Shown piece after piece: positions 43,628 to 52,906 of a DNA stretch of 64,000 bases. Positions within the stretch are counted from its first letter, which is position 1. Each line of letters starts with the position of its first letter. The DNA comes from an uncultured Coriobacteriaceae bacterium (GTDB taxonomy: Bacteria > Actinomycetota > Coriobacteriia > Coriobacteriales > Atopobiaceae): positions 18,454 through 82,453 of the forward strand of contig CACYWP010000014.1 of assembly GCA_902778135.1 (NCBI GenBank), written 5' to 3'. Both the position numbers and the translations under genes were made by a program. The notes beneath the pieces were generated by a model. The model worked only from the letters and a program-made list of their open reading frames with translations, made no database searches and had not been told where the DNA came from.

Positions 43628-44275
43628 TCAGATGGCGAAGGTGCGCCGCAAGGCACGCGTCTCGCCCAACACCAGCAGGGTGCAGCTTGCGGAGAGAATC
43701 GTGTCTGCCTGGACGTTCATGTACATCTGGCCGTTGCGCTTGAGCGCGAGGATGTTGACGCCATGCCTGCGCCGGACGTCGATCTGGCCGAGGGTCTTGC
43801 CCACCCAGCTGTGTGGAATCGAGACCTCGACGATCGAGTGCCCCTCGTCGAGCTCGATGTAGTCGAGGATGTGGTCGGCCGAGTAGCGCATTGCTGCCCA
43901 CCTGGCCATCTGTGCCTCGGGGTAGACCACCTCGTCGGCGCCGTTGCGCAGCAGGAACTTCTTCTGGATGTCGCTTTCCGCGCGTGCCACGACGAGCTTC
44001 GCGCCCATCTCCTTGAGCAGCGACGTGGTCTCAAGCGAGCTCTGGAAGTTGTGCGCGATGGCGACGAAGCACACGTCGTAGTTCTGGATGCCGAGCGTCT
44101 CGAGGAAGGCCTCGTTGGTGCTGTCGCCGATCTGGGCATTGGTGACGATGGGCAGAATGTTGTCCACCCTCTCCTCGTCGCAGTCGACGGCCATGACCTC
44201 GTGGTCGAGGTCATTCAGCTTCATCGCGACGTTGGTGCCAAAACGTCCGAGGCCAATCAGCAGAACAGACTTCAT
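43628..44275 (-). CDS. Potassium uptake regulatory subunit (TrkA/KtrA, RCK domains)
   Basis: This 215-residue cytoplasmic protein begins MKSVLLIGLGRFGTNVAMKL, the NAD-binding GxGxxG of the RCK_N domain. After DHEVMAVDCDEERV and IGDSTNEAFLETLGI comes an RCK_C domain (IVEVSIPHSWVGKTLGQIDV). As in KtrA, it would form an octameric ring that gates the membrane subunit in response to ATP/ADP or c-di-AMP. It is 9 bases after the KtrB-type gene on the same strand, so the two form an operon. Confidence 0.9.
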   Translation of the reverse strand: MKSVLLIGLGRFGTNVAMKLNDLDHEVMAVDCDEERVDNILPIVTNAQIGDSTNEAFLETLGIQNYDVCFVAIAHNFQSSLETTSLLKEMGAKLVVARAESDIQKKFLLRNGADEVVYPEAQMARWAAMRYSADHILDYIELDEGHSIVEVSIPHSWVGKTLGQIDVRRRHGVNILALKRNGQMYMNVQADTILSASCTLLVLGETRALRRTFAI

Positions 44276-44284
44276 GGTTTCATC

Positions 44285-45535
44285 CTATCCGACGGTCACG
44301 TTTTCGCGTGGGAGTTTTGCAGGGTTCTTCTTGGGGCTCTCGGTTGCCGCATAGATGAGCGTGAGACCGCCTACGCGCCCAACGAACATGTATGCGATGA
44401 GAATGGCGTGCGAGATGGCGTGTAGTCGGGGTGTGATTCCGACCGTCATGCCGACCGTGCCGATGGCGGACACGCACTCGAAGAGGCAGGCAAGGTAGGG
44501 GAGCCCCTCGATGAGGCAGAGCGCCGTCGCCCCGAGGAGCGACAGCGCCACGTACATGGTCAGGATGGCCCCAGCTTGCTTGATGATGTTGTCATCGATG
44601 CGACGGCCGAAGATGTCGGCCTCGTCGCGACGGGAGCAGATGGCCATGAAGCTGGCAAACAGCACGGCGAGCGTCGTGTTCTTGATGCCGCCAGCGGTGG
44701 AGCCGGGAGATCCGCCGATGAGCATGAGGATGATGGTGAGTGCCTGGCCTGGCTCGGTCATGACCGACATGTCCTCGACGTTGAAACCTGCCGTCCTGGG
44801 GGTTATCGACTGGAAGAACGAGGCGAGAAGGCGCTCGGTCATCGGAAGGCGCTGGTACTCGAAGAGGAAGAAGAACAGGGTGGGGACGGTGATGAGGAGG
44901 AGCGACGTCACCAGGATGATCTTGCTCTGCAGGGAGTAGCGCCTGAAGCGCAGCCTGTGTTTGGTGATGTCGCTCCATGTGGCGAAGCCGATGCCGCCGA
45001 TGACGATGAGCGAGCAGATGGTGAGGCAGATGACGGGATTGGTGGCGAACTCAGAGAGTGAGGGGAAGAGGACGTCGTTCTTGCCCAGGATGTCGAAGCC
45101 TGCGTTGCAGAACGCCGAGATGGAGAGGAAGAGTGCTATCCAGATGCCGCGGGGCCCATATTCCATGCACAATGGCGCGGCCAGGAGGACGGCGCCGAGG
45201 AGCTCGACGGCAAAGGTCACGGTGAAAACGAAGGTGGCGAGGCGTACGATGCCCCCCACATGCCGGGTGGCAAAGGCGTCACCCATCATGCTGCGCTCCC
45301 TGAGCGAGATCCTCCTACCGGAGAGCAGGGAGAAGCCGGCCGCCGCCATGATGATGCCAAACCCGCCCGTCTGGATCAGGGCGAGGATGACCACCTGGCC
45401 AAACACCGACCAGTGGGTGGCCGTGTCGCGTACGACGAGGCCCGTCACGCATGTGGCCGAGGTTGCGGTGAAGAGGGCGGTCCCGAACGAGGTGGTGACG
45501 CCCCTCCGTGACGAGATGGGGAGCATCAGGAGCAT
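44285..45535 (-). CDS. Potassium uptake membrane subunit (TrkH/KtrB family)
   Basis: The protein has at least 416 residues with repeated M-P-M units. Pore-loop filter segments include TSATCVTGLVV, SAFCNAGFDILG, TPRTAGFNVEDM and SAIGTVGMTVG, and GGSPGSTAGGIKNTTL is typical of KtrB. The conserved first helix actually starts upstream: codons back to about 45622 encode SSSRIVILGFAGLIALGTM in frame, but no ATG, GTG or TTG is found there. The annotated ATG at 45535 lies inside that helix and has no ribosome-binding site. A ctcctt (minus aaggag) at 45629-45634 would suit an unusual ACG start at 45622. The alternative is a frameshift. Confidence 0.85.
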   Translation of the reverse strand: MLLMLPISSRRGVTTSFGTALFTATSATCVTGLVVRDTATHWSVFGQVVILALIQTGGFGIIMAAAGFSLLSGRRISLRERSMMGDAFATRHVGGIVRLATFVFTVTFAVELLGAVLLAAPLCMEYGPRGIWIALFLSISAFCNAGFDILGKNDVLFPSLSEFATNPVICLTICSLIVIGGIGFATWSDITKHRLRFRRYSLQSKIILVTSLLLITVPTLFFFLFEYQRLPMTERLLASFFQSITPRTAGFNVEDMSVMTEPGQALTIILMLIGGSPGSTAGGIKNTTLAVLFASFMAICSRRDEADIFGRRIDDNIIKQAGAILTMYVALSLLGATALCLIEGLPYLACLFECVSAIGTVGMTVGITPRLHAISHAILIAYMFVGRVGGLTLIYAATESPKKNPAKLPRENVTVG

Positions 45536-45865
45536 CGTTCCCAGAGCAATCAGGCCCGCAAACCCCAGGATGACGATTCTCGAAGAAGACGGCTTTATCC
45601 GCTTTGCGAGGACTGAAAACGTGGTGTGCTCCTTCTTTATGCGTTCTTAATAGGAGCATAGCAGAACAGCGTGTGCGTGCGTCGCCTTGCCTGGGGGACG
45701 GCTATGGGGAGGGTGCCTGCATCTGTGCGAGCATGCGACGAAGACGCACATCGTGCGCTTCGACTGCGCCCGATGAAGGACTGGCTATTTGATGCCCACG
45801 AGCAGCGTCGAGCCGGTGAGCATCATCAAGGTGGCCTCGCTCCTGCCCATGAAGATTGCATCCTG

Positions 45866-46171
45866 GTGCCGTGCATCGTGGCCATCTTGCTGCTGTTTCT
45901 CTTTCGCAAGTACAAGGACACGACGCTGGTGCAGAGCATCGTGCTGACGCTCAAGTGCATGGCTCTGGCACTTATCGTCTCTACCATGGCCAAGCTGGGA
46001 ATGAATGCAGTCATGCCGGACGGTTCTGCCGTTGACGCCATGCATGCGGTCTACGTCATGGGGGTCATGTGCATGGCCTTTTACCTCATGCACTGGAAGA
46101 AGCTGAGTCCCTTGCCCGTCATGCTTGGCTGTGGTGTGCTGAATGTCGTGACCACAATGCTGGGAATTTGA
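45866..46171 (+). CDS. Small membrane protein, start uncertain
   Basis: The clearly coding part, from VPCIVAILLLFLFRKYKD to the stop, has about three hydrophobic segments and a basic loop. A GTG at 45866 gives about 101 residues. The frame stays open to an ATG at 45671, but the upstream part looks unlike protein and has poor codon usage. An ATG near 45791 in the next frame (MPTSSVEPVSIIKVASLLPM) also looks membrane-like, so a frameshift around 45855 is possible. No family was recognised. Confidence 0.45.
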   Translation: MPCIVAILLLFLFRKYKDTTLVQSIVLTLKCMALALIVSTMAKLGMNAVMPDGSAVDAMHAVYVMGVMCMAFYLMHWKKLSPLPVMLGCGVLNVVTTMLGI

Positions 46172-46227
46172 GGGTGCCGCTCGATAGGGCGGGATGCATG
46201 CGGAGCCTTGCTTCCCCTTGGCGCATG

Positions 46228-46680
46228 CTACCAGTGGACGTATACCCTCGACTCATGCGGCTCGCCGTCGCCCTGCGCCATGCAGTAAAACTCCCAACCG
46301 TAGCGCTCATAGAAACCCACATGGTCGGTGAGCAAGTACAAGGGAGAAACACCCTTCGCTCGCATGTCCTCGACGGCTAGGTCGAGCAACCGTCCGGCGA
46401 TGCCCCTTCCTCGGTGTTCCTCCTCCGTGTAGACCGCGCATACGTTGGGGAAGAGGTCTTTTCGGTCGTGGAAGTCATTCTCGATGACGCCCAAGCCCCC
46501 GACGATGTCCTTGTCATGAAGGCACAGGTACCAGCCGTACGTAGTCTTGTTCTGCAGGTAGGCATCCATGCACTCTCGGTAGGCTCCCTCTGGGACGCCC
46601 CACTTGCCACTGAACCAACGGGCCGCAGCACCAACCAATTCGGGCTTCTCCCGAAGGGACAGGTATCGATACTCGTTCAT
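46228..46680 (-). CDS. GNAT-family N-acetyltransferase
   Basis: The ATG at 46680 (MNEYRYLSLREKPELVG) gives 150 residues. The acetyl-CoA-binding core reads VCAVYTEEEHRGRGIAGRLLDLAV (R/Q-x-x-G-x-A). The C-terminus YLLTDHVGFYERYGWEFYCMAQ is a typical beta6 region. It is similar to small GNATs of unknown substrate in anaerobes. It is monocistronic. Confidence 0.8.
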   Translation of the reverse strand: MNEYRYLSLREKPELVGAAARWFSGKWGVPEGAYRECMDAYLQNKTTYGWYLCLHDKDIVGGLGVIENDFHDRKDLFPNVCAVYTEEEHRGRGIAGRLLDLAVEDMRAKGVSPLYLLTDHVGFYERYGWEFYCMAQGDGEPHESRVYVHW

Positions 46681-46974
46681 CACATGCCTTACTGCCAGCG
46701 GATTCCCATAGAGCGAGTGTACCGCTCTGGCCTCTGCTCCGATGCCCGCCCCAGTCTGGCAGGGCGTTCCGCTCGTGCGGACTGCCGAGACGCTCATAGG
46801 AAGCACGATGCGATGAGCGTGCCGCCGTATGCCACCGGAGGACGGGATGAGCGAACCCGTCTGGTCCGCGGGGCGAACGCTTGCTCGACAGCGGCTTCGC
46901 ACAGGCGCTTATGGGTTTCCTATAGCCGACTCGGTCAGTGGCCACATGTGCCCTAGGCCCCAGAGGCCGGAAGC

Positions 46975-48285
46975 CTAGACTGCCAGCCCCTGCCCCTCTC
47001 GTGCCCTCTCCTCGCGGTAGCACTTCTTGTCGTAAGCTCGGATGAAGGGCAGCCAGATCGCCAAGGCAGCTGCCAGGCCACAGAGCTGTGCGACAACGCC
47101 CATGAAGCTGCCTGTGGTCAAGAAGCCAGAGATCAGGACTGGTGTGGTCCAGGGGACCATGTTGTTGCACAGCGGGAAGAGCCCGACGGCCGTGCCCACA
47201 TACTGCACGGTCATCGCGGTCATGGGAGCCAAGATGTACGGGACCATGAGCACGGGGTTCAGCACGATGGGCAAGCCGAATGTGACCGGCTCGTTGATGT
47301 TGAAGAGGCTCGGCAGGATGCCGATCCTTCCGATGCTCTTCAGCAACTCGGACTTGGCGAAGAACATCATGTAGAGGACCGCGGCAAGCGTCGCACCCGA
47401 GCCGCCGATCCAGACGCCGTTCTCGTAGAACGTGAAGGTGACAATGTTCTTCGCCCCCTCGGTGATGTTCTCGTTCATGTTGACGATCCACAGCGGCTCG
47501 AAGATGGGGAAGATGACGACGGACGAGCCATGCAGGCCAAACGACCAGAGCAGGTGCTCCATCAGACAGGCAAGCAGGGTTCCGACATATGAGGTGCCCA
47601 CGCTTCTGAGGGGCCGAGAGATGACATCAGACACAAACGCCGGGAAGCCGCCCCATGCCGTCGTGGCAAACAGGAGTCGTACGGCTGTGAACAGGATGAG
47701 GGTGACGACGCCTGGGATCAATGCGGCAAACTGCGCCGACACCGCAGGAGGCACGGCGCCCGGCAGCCTGATGGTGACGTTCTTTTGAATGAACCAGCGG
47801 TAGATCTCGCCCGTGATGATTGCTACCAAGAGGGCCGTGAACAGCAGGTTTGCGTCGAGGGAGCCAGCTATCCATGCCTCGACCGTCTTGTCCCCATCGG
47901 TCAGCACGGAAGGTACGACGACTGCCATCAGCGAAGACATTCCGATGATTCCAGCAGGCATTCCATCGATGCCATAACTCTTGACGAGTGAGCCCGCGAC
48001 GCCAAGGCATGCGACGAGGGCAGCGATGCCATACGTCGCGTTCATGATGATGCCCTCGAATGCGTTCCAATTTTCACCGAACGTAGAGGCCATGAAGTCT
48101 TGGACGCCTTGGTTGGGGAATTCCGCGACGACCATAGCGAAGGCGCCTATGATCAGAAGCGGCATCATCATGACGACACCGTCGCGCATGGCGAGCAGGT
48201 GCCGTTCGGTGCCGATTCTCGCCGCAACTGGAATGAACTTCTCCTCCATGAATGTCATGAATCCGTTCTGTTCCCCCTCATGCAT
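46975..48285 (-). CDS. Orphan PTS IIC permease, lactose/cellobiose family
   Basis: This 436-residue membrane protein has about ten helices. Signatures include FGLHGSSVVIFPIFEPLWI, NMNENITEGA, GGSGATLAAVLYMMFFAKS and FNINEPVTFGLPIVLNPVL; the last is the substrate-loop motif of the CelB/LacE IIC family. RBS ggagg precedes ATGCATGAGGG. There is no IIA or IIB domain and none is adjacent, so it must borrow partners from elsewhere. Transport of a beta-glucoside or chitobiose is plausible but not shown. Confidence 0.88.
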   Translation of the reverse strand: MHEGEQNGFMTFMEEKFIPVAARIGTERHLLAMRDGVVMMMPLLIIGAFAMVVAEFPNQGVQDFMASTFGENWNAFEGIIMNATYGIAALVACLGVAGSLVKSYGIDGMPAGIIGMSSLMAVVVPSVLTDGDKTVEAWIAGSLDANLLFTALLVAIITGEIYRWFIQKNVTIRLPGAVPPAVSAQFAALIPGVVTLILFTAVRLLFATTAWGGFPAFVSDVISRPLRSVGTSYVGTLLACLMEHLLWSFGLHGSSVVIFPIFEPLWIVNMNENITEGAKNIVTFTFYENGVWIGGSGATLAAVLYMMFFAKSELLKSIGRIGILPSLFNINEPVTFGLPIVLNPVLMVPYILAPMTAMTVQYVGTAVGLFPLCNNMVPWTTPVLISGFLTTGSFMGVVAQLCGLAAALAIWLPFIRAYDKKCYREERAREGQGLAV

Positions 48286-48613
48286 GGCAGTCTTCCTCCT
48301 CCGGAATCCGCGCAGAAGTGGCCGATGCTCGTGCGACGCGCCATATGCGTCGATTGCCCTCCTCGGCTAGGCATGCGTTCTGGCGTGCTGCTAGGTTAAC
48401 TCTTTTCTCGTGGATGAGCGGTCCCGCCGATACCATCGTGCCGTCGTTCGGCACAAGAATCATTCTGCGTGTCTTTAGTTTCGGCACCCGTCTGCAGCCT
48501 AAGCATCGACCAATCCCGATGGCAACGTGTCTTGTTGGCAAGAGGCGACATATCGGTCTTGTTTTATATAGAGTACAAGCTAGAGGAGCCCCTTCACTGA
48601 CTGGAGGCATGCC
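48286..48613. other. Intergenic region between divergent genes
   Basis: About 330 bp separate the IIC and GNAT genes. A tatata at about 48567 could be a -10 for the GNAT gene. The end (ctggaggc) is its ribosome-binding site. Nothing else was recognised. Confidence 0.4.
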
Positions 48614-49246
48614 ATGGACTTTGACAACAACGACAAGCGTATCGCGCACTGGCGACTCAGGCTCTGCCGTTCGCTGGATGACCTTCCAGAGCGTTCTCTT
48701 CCCGCTGGATACCATTTCGTCTACTACGAGCCAGGAGACCGCGACACGTGGATCAGAATTGAGCAGAGCGCAAAGGAATTCGATACCTACGAAGATGGCG
48801 CGGCGGCGTGGGCGCGGTATTACGAGGGTCACGAGAGTGAGCTCACAGAGAGGATGATCTTCATCGAGGATGGCTCGGGGGACAGGGTCGCCACCGCCAC
48901 AGCGTACTACGACACCTTTGGGCGGGACGGTTCGGGGTCGGCATGGTTGCACTGGGTCTCCGTCCGTCGGGACCATCAGGGCCGCGGGCTCGCGAAGCCG
49001 CTGGTGTGCGAGGCATTTCGCATCATGCGCGAACTCGGGTACACCAATGTCATCATCCCCACGCAGACTAACACGTGGCTTGCGGTCAAGATGTACCTCG
49101 ACCTCGGATGCCGCCCCACGCCAGAGAACGCTGTCGAGAGCGAGACGGGCTGGCGCATCGTGCGGACGCTGACGAACCATCCCGCGCTCGCGTCCTTCGA
49201 GCCTGTCGGGCTGGACACGATCCTCGCGAACTCCTCAGAAGCCTAG
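48614..49246 (+). CDS. GNAT-family N-acetyltransferase with N-terminal extension
   Basis: This 210-residue protein has its GNAT core in the second half: WLHWVSVRRDHQGRGLAKPLV (R-x-x-G-x-G/A loop) and TNTWLAVKMYLDLGCRP. The first 90 residues hold substrate-side strands (LPAGYHFVYYEPGDRDTWIR). The layout resembles the mycothiol-synthase-like GNAT subgroup. RBS ctggagg lies close to the ATG. It is followed by the damaged acyltransferase gene. Confidence 0.8.
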   Translation: MDFDNNDKRIAHWRLRLCRSLDDLPERSLPAGYHFVYYEPGDRDTWIRIEQSAKEFDTYEDGAAAWARYYEGHESELTERMIFIEDGSGDRVATATAYYDTFGRDGSGSAWLHWVSVRRDHQGRGLAKPLVCEAFRIMRELGYTNVIIPTQTNTWLAVKMYLDLGCRPTPENAVESETGWRIVRTLTNHPALASFEPVGLDTILANSSEA

Positions 49247-49311
49247 CGCATGCCAAAGGGCTAGGCGCAGCGGGCTGCTCTCCACAAACGATTACCCCGA
49301 AAGGAGCCGCA

Positions 49312-50469
49312 GTGGAAGTCCTGCTTACAGTCACTCTCCAAGGCGTCTTGATCGGGACTCTCATCATGGGGACGGAGTGACTGCCCAAGGGCAGATGGAA
49401 CGATAGGCCCCTGTCCCTCGAGCAGGCAAAGGCCTTGCAGGGATTCCTTGCTCTGTGCATCGTCTTCCACCACTGCGCACAGAAGGTCCTCTTCGATAGC
49501 TGGGGGCGGGACTTCAGCCCCAGCGGCTTGGAGATCATGGCGCTCATCGGTTTTGTCTTTGTGGGCTACTTCTTCTTCTGCTCGGGATACGGACTCTATC
49601 AGAGCTGCAAGAGGAAGCAGGGCTACCTGGATGGCTTCCTGAGGCGCAGGGTTTTGCCTCTGTCTCTCATCTACTTTGTGTGCAACACGTTCTACCTTCT
49701 GGGTCGGCTTGCCATGGGGGAGACCTTTGGCACCCTGAGATTGGCCTGCCTTTTGTGCGGGCTCGAGCTTGCCAACCCCAATTCGTGGTTCGTGATAACG
49801 CTTCCCATCATGTACCTGCTCTTCTACGTGTCCAAGAAGGGTTGTTCGGATGAGGCTCTCGTCACAAGGCGGTTGTTCGTGGCAACGGGAGCTTACATTC
49901 TGATGGGTGTTGTGGCGACGGTGGCCTTCCCGAGCAATGGCCACTACGGAGTCTTCCTTGGTAGATGGTGGTACAACTCGGTCATCCTCTTCCCGCTGGG
50001 ATACCTGTTTGGCCGCAAGGAGCCAGAAGCTTGGGCGTGGATGAGAAAGGGTTACCGCAAACAGGCGGCTTGTTCCGTTGCGCTCTTCATCGGGAGCTTC
50101 CTGCTGTCGCTCGTGTTCGGGGTGTTCTTCTTCGTGGGCCCCATCGCAATGGCCCTCGAAGGCCTGTCGACCGTCTTCTTCACGTGGAGCCTGCTCCTGT
50201 TTTCCCTGCGCGGGAGGGTGACCAGCCGGCTGCTTAGCTTCTACGGTAGTTTGACGCTGGAGCTCTACTTGATGCACGGGTTCTTCGTCAACCTCTTTCA
50301 TCGTCCGTTCTACGACAGGGGCACGGACATTCTCACCATCAGCAACCCCTCGGTCTACATACTTCTGGTTCTGTTGTGTGGTACGGCGTTTGCCCTGCTG
50401 TTCGCGCGGTTGACGAGGAGACTGTTGGGGCGGAAGGCCTCCCTACGGCAGGAATCGCCTCGCAGTTGA
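49312..50469 (+). pseudogene. Acyltransferase family 3 membrane protein, copy with in-frame stop codon
   Basis: A GTG at 49312 with aaggag upstream begins a frame closely similar to the intact copy at 59947-61098. Codon 23 is TGA (49378-49380) where the intact copy has ACG (Thr). Downstream the frame is clean to 50469. Translation could restart at the ATG at 49435 (MQGFLALCIVFHHCAQK), giving 344 residues and keeping the FHH active-site motif. It has about nine or ten membrane helices. The family transfers acyl groups to surface sugars or lipids. It may be inactive or shortened. Confidence 0.75.
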
Positions 50470-50505
50470 TTTGTTCCAGCTACCCGAGCGACGAAAGGTG
50501 GCAGC

Positions 50506-51009
50506 ATGCTGGTTGTGGTGGAGTCGATTGACGACAACGTGACTTCGAGGCTGTTCGAGGTGTACGCGGAGTCGATGGCCGATCTCTCGTCCAGCTTTCC
50601 TGACGAGCGGGAGATGCGCGCATCGTATCGCGAGTTCTTAGAGGGCTTCGTTTCTCAACCCGGTCAACTTGTCCTCGTGGAGGAGGACGCCGGCACTTGG
50701 AAGAGCGGTCTGCGTGTGGTGTCATGTGGTGACGGGTGCTGGTTCGCCGAGGCGGTCGAGACCGATCCCGACGCCAGGCGCCGAGGATACGGGCGACTCC
50801 TGCTGCTACACGCAGCGGAACATCTGCGCTCGCTTGGCGCGCGCGAGATGACCTGCTGCATCCACGAGTCGAACGTTGCGTCGAGGCTCCTCCACGAGTC
50901 GTGCGGGTTCAGGGCGACGGGGGAGGATCCGGTCAATCCCTGGGGAGAGCTCGAAGAGGGCTGCATAGTATATCAGCTCGTGATCGACGACGGTGCCATC
51001 CTTGTATAA
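50506..51009 (+). CDS. GNAT-family N-acetyltransferase
   Basis: This 167-residue protein has the acetyl-CoA loop AVETDPDARRRGYGRLLLL (R-R-x-G-Y-G) and the C-terminal HESNVASRLLHESCGFRATGED. The start at 50506 follows a short, A/G-rich stretch (cgaaaggtgg). The radical SAM gene (copy 2) begins 12 bases after its stop, sharing the taaggag region, so the two are probably co-transcribed. The first radical SAM copy lacks this partner. Confidence 0.82.
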   Translation: MLVVVESIDDNVTSRLFEVYAESMADLSSSFPDEREMRASYREFLEGFVSQPGQLVLVEEDAGTWKSGLRVVSCGDGCWFAEAVETDPDARRRGYGRLLLLHAAEHLRSLGAREMTCCIHESNVASRLLHESCGFRATGEDPVNPWGELEEGCIVYQLVIDDGAILV

Positions 51010-51021
51010 GGAGTTCCTACG

Positions 51022-51879
51022 ATGCACTTTGTCCAGGCAAAATCGCTGCTCACACGATGGAACGGCATGAATCTGTACCGCGGGTGCACCCATGGCTGTG
51101 CGTACTGCGACAGCCGTGGCTCCTGCTACAACATCGGGCACGACTTCGAGGACGTGGCGGTGAAGGCCAACGCACCTGAGCTGCTCGAGGACACGCTGCG
51201 TCGGCGCCGCAAGCCCTGCATGATCGGTACGGGCTCGATGAGCGATCCCTATCAGCCCATCGAACGTGACCTGTGTCTCACGCGCCGCTGCTTGGAGCTG
51301 ATCTGCGACTATGGGTTCGGCGCCTCGGTCATTACCAAGTCGGACCTCGTGCTGCGTGACATCGAGCTGCTCTCAGAGATCAACCGCCGCACGAAGGCCG
51401 TGGTGCAGGTCACGCTCACCATCGCAGACGATGGGTTGTCTCGTCTGATTGAGCCAGGCGTGTGTCCCTCGAGCCGCCGCTTTGAAACGCTCTGTGAGCT
51501 GCGCGACCGGCACATCCCCACGATCGTGTGGCTGTGCCCCTTCCTGCCGTGGATAACCGATACCGACAAGAACTTCCTCACGCTGCTCGGCTGGTGCGTG
51601 GAGGCACAGGTTCAGGGCATAGTCTGCTTTGGTGTGGGACTGACCTTGCGCGAGGGCAACCGCGAGCACTACTACGCCTTCCTCGACCGGCACTTCCCCG
51701 GGCTGTCGGCGCGCTACCGTGCGACGTATGGGAATGCCTACAACGTGGTGAGCGAGAACAACGACCACCTGATGAGGCGCTTCGACGAGACGTGCGAGCG
51801 ACGCGGCATCCTGCACATGCCCGACGAGTGCTTCGCGTACGTGGCGGCGTTCCCGGAGATGCAGCCACGACTGTTCTGA
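51022..51879 (+). CDS. Radical SAM protein of the SPL family, copy 2
   Basis: This 285-residue paralog of the protein at 31116 is nearly identical along its whole length and has the same CTHGCAYC cluster motif (Cys 22, 26, 29). RBS taaggag overlaps the preceding stop codon. Here it follows a GNAT gene and is convergent with an intact DMT transporter. Its function is unknown; SPL-family members include spore photoproduct lyase, but this group is found in non-sporulating bacteria too. Confidence 0.83.
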   Translation: MHFVQAKSLLTRWNGMNLYRGCTHGCAYCDSRGSCYNIGHDFEDVAVKANAPELLEDTLRRRRKPCMIGTGSMSDPYQPIERDLCLTRRCLELICDYGFGASVITKSDLVLRDIELLSEINRRTKAVVQVTLTIADDGLSRLIEPGVCPSSRRFETLCELRDRHIPTIVWLCPFLPWITDTDKNFLTLLGWCVEAQVQGIVCFGVGLTLREGNREHYYAFLDRHFPGLSARYRATYGNAYNVVSENNDHLMRRFDETCERRGILHMPDECFAYVAAFPEMQPRLF

Positions 51880-52515
51880 GCAAAGGCGGACGGGTAGGCC
51901 TATCCCGGCAGGTTGATGAGCGCCAACGCAAGCAGGACGAGGGCGATGGCCGCATGGTCGCGCGGCGTGAGCTTCTCGTGCATGACCAATGCGTTTACGG
52001 CATACGTGAGGAGCACGACGCCCATGCTGTATCCCGTGTACACCACGTAGGCGGGCAGCTCCATGAGCGCGCGGACCATGAGGTCGGTCGAGAAGAAGTT
52101 GAAGGTGCCGAGCATGGCGCCGCAGGCGATGTCAACGGAGGTCGGCCGTTCGTGTGCGTGTAGGAGCATGGCAAGACAGACGGCGAACGCCGTCGCAAAC
52201 GTCATGAGGATGAATGCCCCCTCGTGCGTCGGATCACCAATGGTCTCGAAGACCTTGGGCATGGTGTCGGCGATGCCTCCCGCCAGCATCATGGGGATGA
52301 GGAGCTTGCGGTGCGAGGATTCGGGTATGTTCTCCTGCGGGTCATGCTTTGCTGGGATGCTCAGCAGCACGGTGGCCATGACTGCCAACACGATGCCGCC
52401 CGCCCCCGCCAAGGTGGGGTACTCGCCGAACAGCACAATCGAGAAGAGCATGGGAATGACGGCACCCATGCGTGTGAGCGAGCAGGAGACGATGGCACCG
52501 TTGACGCGCACGTTG
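51022..52515 (+). repeat. Duplicated block, copy 2 (radical SAM + DMT transporter)
   Basis: Partner of the block at 31116-32620, including the short gap with the shared tatcccggca. The similarity ends within the DMT gene, at about the point where copy 1 is truncated. Confidence 0.8.
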
Positions 52516-52757
52516 AACTGGAGCAGGGCGAACGTGGTGATGAACAGCACTCCTGTGACGAGTCCAAGTATCCACACCCGCCCTGCGACCTCGCCGATGG
52601 CAAGCCCGGATCGCATGGCCGAGAGTACGGAGAGCACCGTCGCGGCGAGGTAGTTGAAGAGCAGGAGTGCCCAGGCGTTGTCGCTGCGCGACCCCGCGAA
52701 CTTCATGGTGAGAGCGTTGCCCGCGCTCGCGATGGTTGCCAGAAGAAGGAAGAGCAT
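51900..52757 (-). CDS. DMT-family (EamA-like) transporter, intact copy
   Basis: This 285-residue protein has about ten membrane helices in two halves. It begins MLFLLLATIASAGNALTMKF and contains LTRMGAVIPMLFSIVLFGEYP, the conserved helix 4/5 region of drug/metabolite transporters. Its substrate is unknown. It is convergent with the radical SAM gene. The second copy at 31994 lacks the first three or four helices, which makes this the functional paralog. Confidence 0.85.
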   Translation of the reverse strand: MLFLLLATIASAGNALTMKFAGSRSDNAWALLLFNYLAATVLSVLSAMRSGLAIGEVAGRVWILGLVTGVLFITTFALLQFNVRVNGAIVSCSLTRMGAVIPMLFSIVLFGEYPTLAGAGGIVLAVMATVLLSIPAKHDPQENIPESSHRKLLIPMMLAGGIADTMPKVFETIGDPTHEGAFILMTFATAFAVCLAMLLHAHERPTSVDIACGAMLGTFNFFSTDLMVRALMELPAYVVYTGYSMGVVLLTYAVNALVMHEKLTPRDHAAIALVLLALALINLPG

Positions 52758-52906
52758 CGTTCAGGCTCCGTTCGTCAAGGGAGTCTAGAACATGGTAGCG
52801 CACGAAGAGGGTTGTGCGGTCAGCGTGCAGGCGAGGCGGGTGTGGTCACTGCCGCGTGCACGGTGCGTGGTACCATGGCGGCCTTGACCACGATCGAGAG
52901 GCTGCC

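Noticed and set aside
49378..49380. Selenocysteine codon in the acyltransferase
   Set aside because: The intact paralog has threonine there, not cysteine, and no hairpin like a bacterial SECIS was recognised directly downstream.
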